Below, one piece after another: positions 63,024-64,000 of a stretch of 64,000 nt of DNA. This DNA is from Arenicola marina (lineage: Eukaryota > Annelida > Polychaeta > Arenicolidae), in NCBI GenBank assembly GCA_964019135.1, contig OZ025249.1, positions 2,356,001 through 2,420,000 on the forward strand, in the 5' to 3' direction. The translations under genes and the position numbers were made by a program. Position 1 is the first letter of the stretch, and each line of letters opens with the position of its first letter. The notes under the pieces were generated by a model. The model had not been told where the DNA came from. It made no database searches and saw only the letters and a list, made by a program, of their open reading frames with translations.

Positions 63024-64000
63024 CTAGGTGGTGGGAGGTGACAGTGTGGTGAGTGGAGGGGGTGGGGTCATTGACTCCAGCATGGACTACAGGCGGGAAG
63101 TGGTGGGAGGTGACAGTGTGGTGAGTGGAGGGGGTGGATTCATTGACTCCAGCATGGACTACAGGCGGGAAGTGGTGGGAGGTGACAGTGTGGTGAGTGG
63201 CGGGGGCGGGGTCATTGACTACAGCATGGACTACAGTCGGGTAGGTGGTGGGAGGTGACTGTGTGGTGAGTGGTGGGGGCGGGGTCATTGACTCCAGCAT
63301 GGACTACAGTCGGGTAGGTGGTGGGAGGTGTCAGTGTGGTGAGTGGTGGGGGCGGTGTCATTGACTACAGCATGGACTACAGTCGGGTAGGTGGTGGGAG
63401 GTGACAGTGTGGTGAGTGGCGGGGGCGGGGTCATTGACTCCAGCATGGACTACAGTCGGGTAGGTGGTGGGAGGTGACAGTGTGGTGAGTGGCGGGGGCG
63501 GGGTCATTGACTACAGCATGGACTACAGTCGGGTAGGTGGTGGGAGGTGACAGTGTGGTGAGTGGCGGGGGCGGGGTCATTGACTCCAGCATGGACTACA
63601 GTCGGGTAGGTGGTGGGAGGTGACAGTGTGGTGAGTGGCGGGGGCGGGGTCATTGACTCCAGCATGGACTACAGTCGGGTAGGTGGTGGGAGGTGACAGT
63701 GTGGTGAGTGGTGGGGGCGGGGTCATTGACTCCAGCATGGACTACAGGCGGGTAGGTGGTGGGAGGTGACAGTGTGGTGAGTGGTGGGGGCGGGGTCATT
63801 GACTCCAGCATGGACTACAGGCGGGTAGGTGGTGGGAGGTGACAGTGTGGTGAGTGGCGGGGGCGGGGTCATTGACTACAGCATGGACTACAGTCGGGTA
63901 GGTGGTGGGAGGTGACAGTGTGGTGAGTGGCGGGGGCGGGGTCATTGACTACAGCATGGACTACAGGCGGGTAGGTGATGGGAGGTGACAGTGTGGTGAG
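63024..64000 (+). repeat. Intron 10 73-bp minisatellite, runs off the right edge
   Basis: The unit of 73 bp contains GTCATTGACTCCAGCATGG, then ACTACAGTCGGGTAGGTGG, then GGTGACAGTGTGGTGAGTGG; about 13 copies are in the window. GACTACAGTCGGGTAGGTGG resembles the exon-10 end plus donor (GGCTACAGTGGGGTAAGTGG), and GTGTGGTGAGTGG gives a second donor-like site in each unit. The + frame SMDYSR occurs in each unit but is not a demonstrated exon. Confidence 0.93.

Overview
This window is animal nuclear DNA. Its one recognisable host gene is split into small exons with GT...AG boundaries and codes for a Reeler-DOMON-cytochrome b561 protein (FRRS1 family, ferric-chelate reductase 1-like) on the + strand. 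Adding up array lengths, about four fifths of the 64 kb is tandem repeat. The gene type, the LINE remnant and the exuberant intron minisatellites suggest a marine invertebrate or a basal chordate. Amphioxus is favoured, because from memory intron minisatellites that begin at 5' splice sites ('mirages') were reported there. A mollusc or annelid cannot be excluded.

Layout. 1-31740: one satellite of 23-bp monomers, open at the left edge, arranged in higher-order units of about 4.6-4.7 kb. 31741-33884: low-copy DNA with a 391-bp DNA-transposon derivative, a four-copy 16-17-bp repeat and a GC-rich stretch. 33885-36535: a minisatellite that changes from a 28-bp to a 27-bp unit. 36536-41781: low-copy DNA with a three-copy 60-bp repeat, a dispersed repeat split by a 502-bp insertion, and a second, longer copy of the DNA transposon carrying two nested retroposon pieces. 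41782-47123: a 30-bp minisatellite of about 178 units. 47124-64000: the FRRS1-like gene, whose last exons lie beyond the right edge.

The gene. Ten coding exons (47558-62480) join in frame to 440 residues: signal peptide, Reeler domain, DOMON domain, and the first two membrane segments of the b561 domain with the two expected histidines. By family knowledge it should be a membrane haem protein that moves electrons across a membrane to reduce ferric iron.

Most notable. In introns 1, 4, 8, 9 and 10 the tandem repeat starts inside the end of the preceding exon and carries the 5' splice site with it, so the intron holds many copies of its own donor (about 71 in intron 8). In introns 1 and 9 a second, unrelated array runs up to the acceptor side. 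Intron 3 holds a 1.9-kb TIR element with a 9-bp target-site duplication, and an internal 37-bp satellite made of copies of its own terminal repeat. No RNA gene, CRISPR array or prokaryotic feature was seen.
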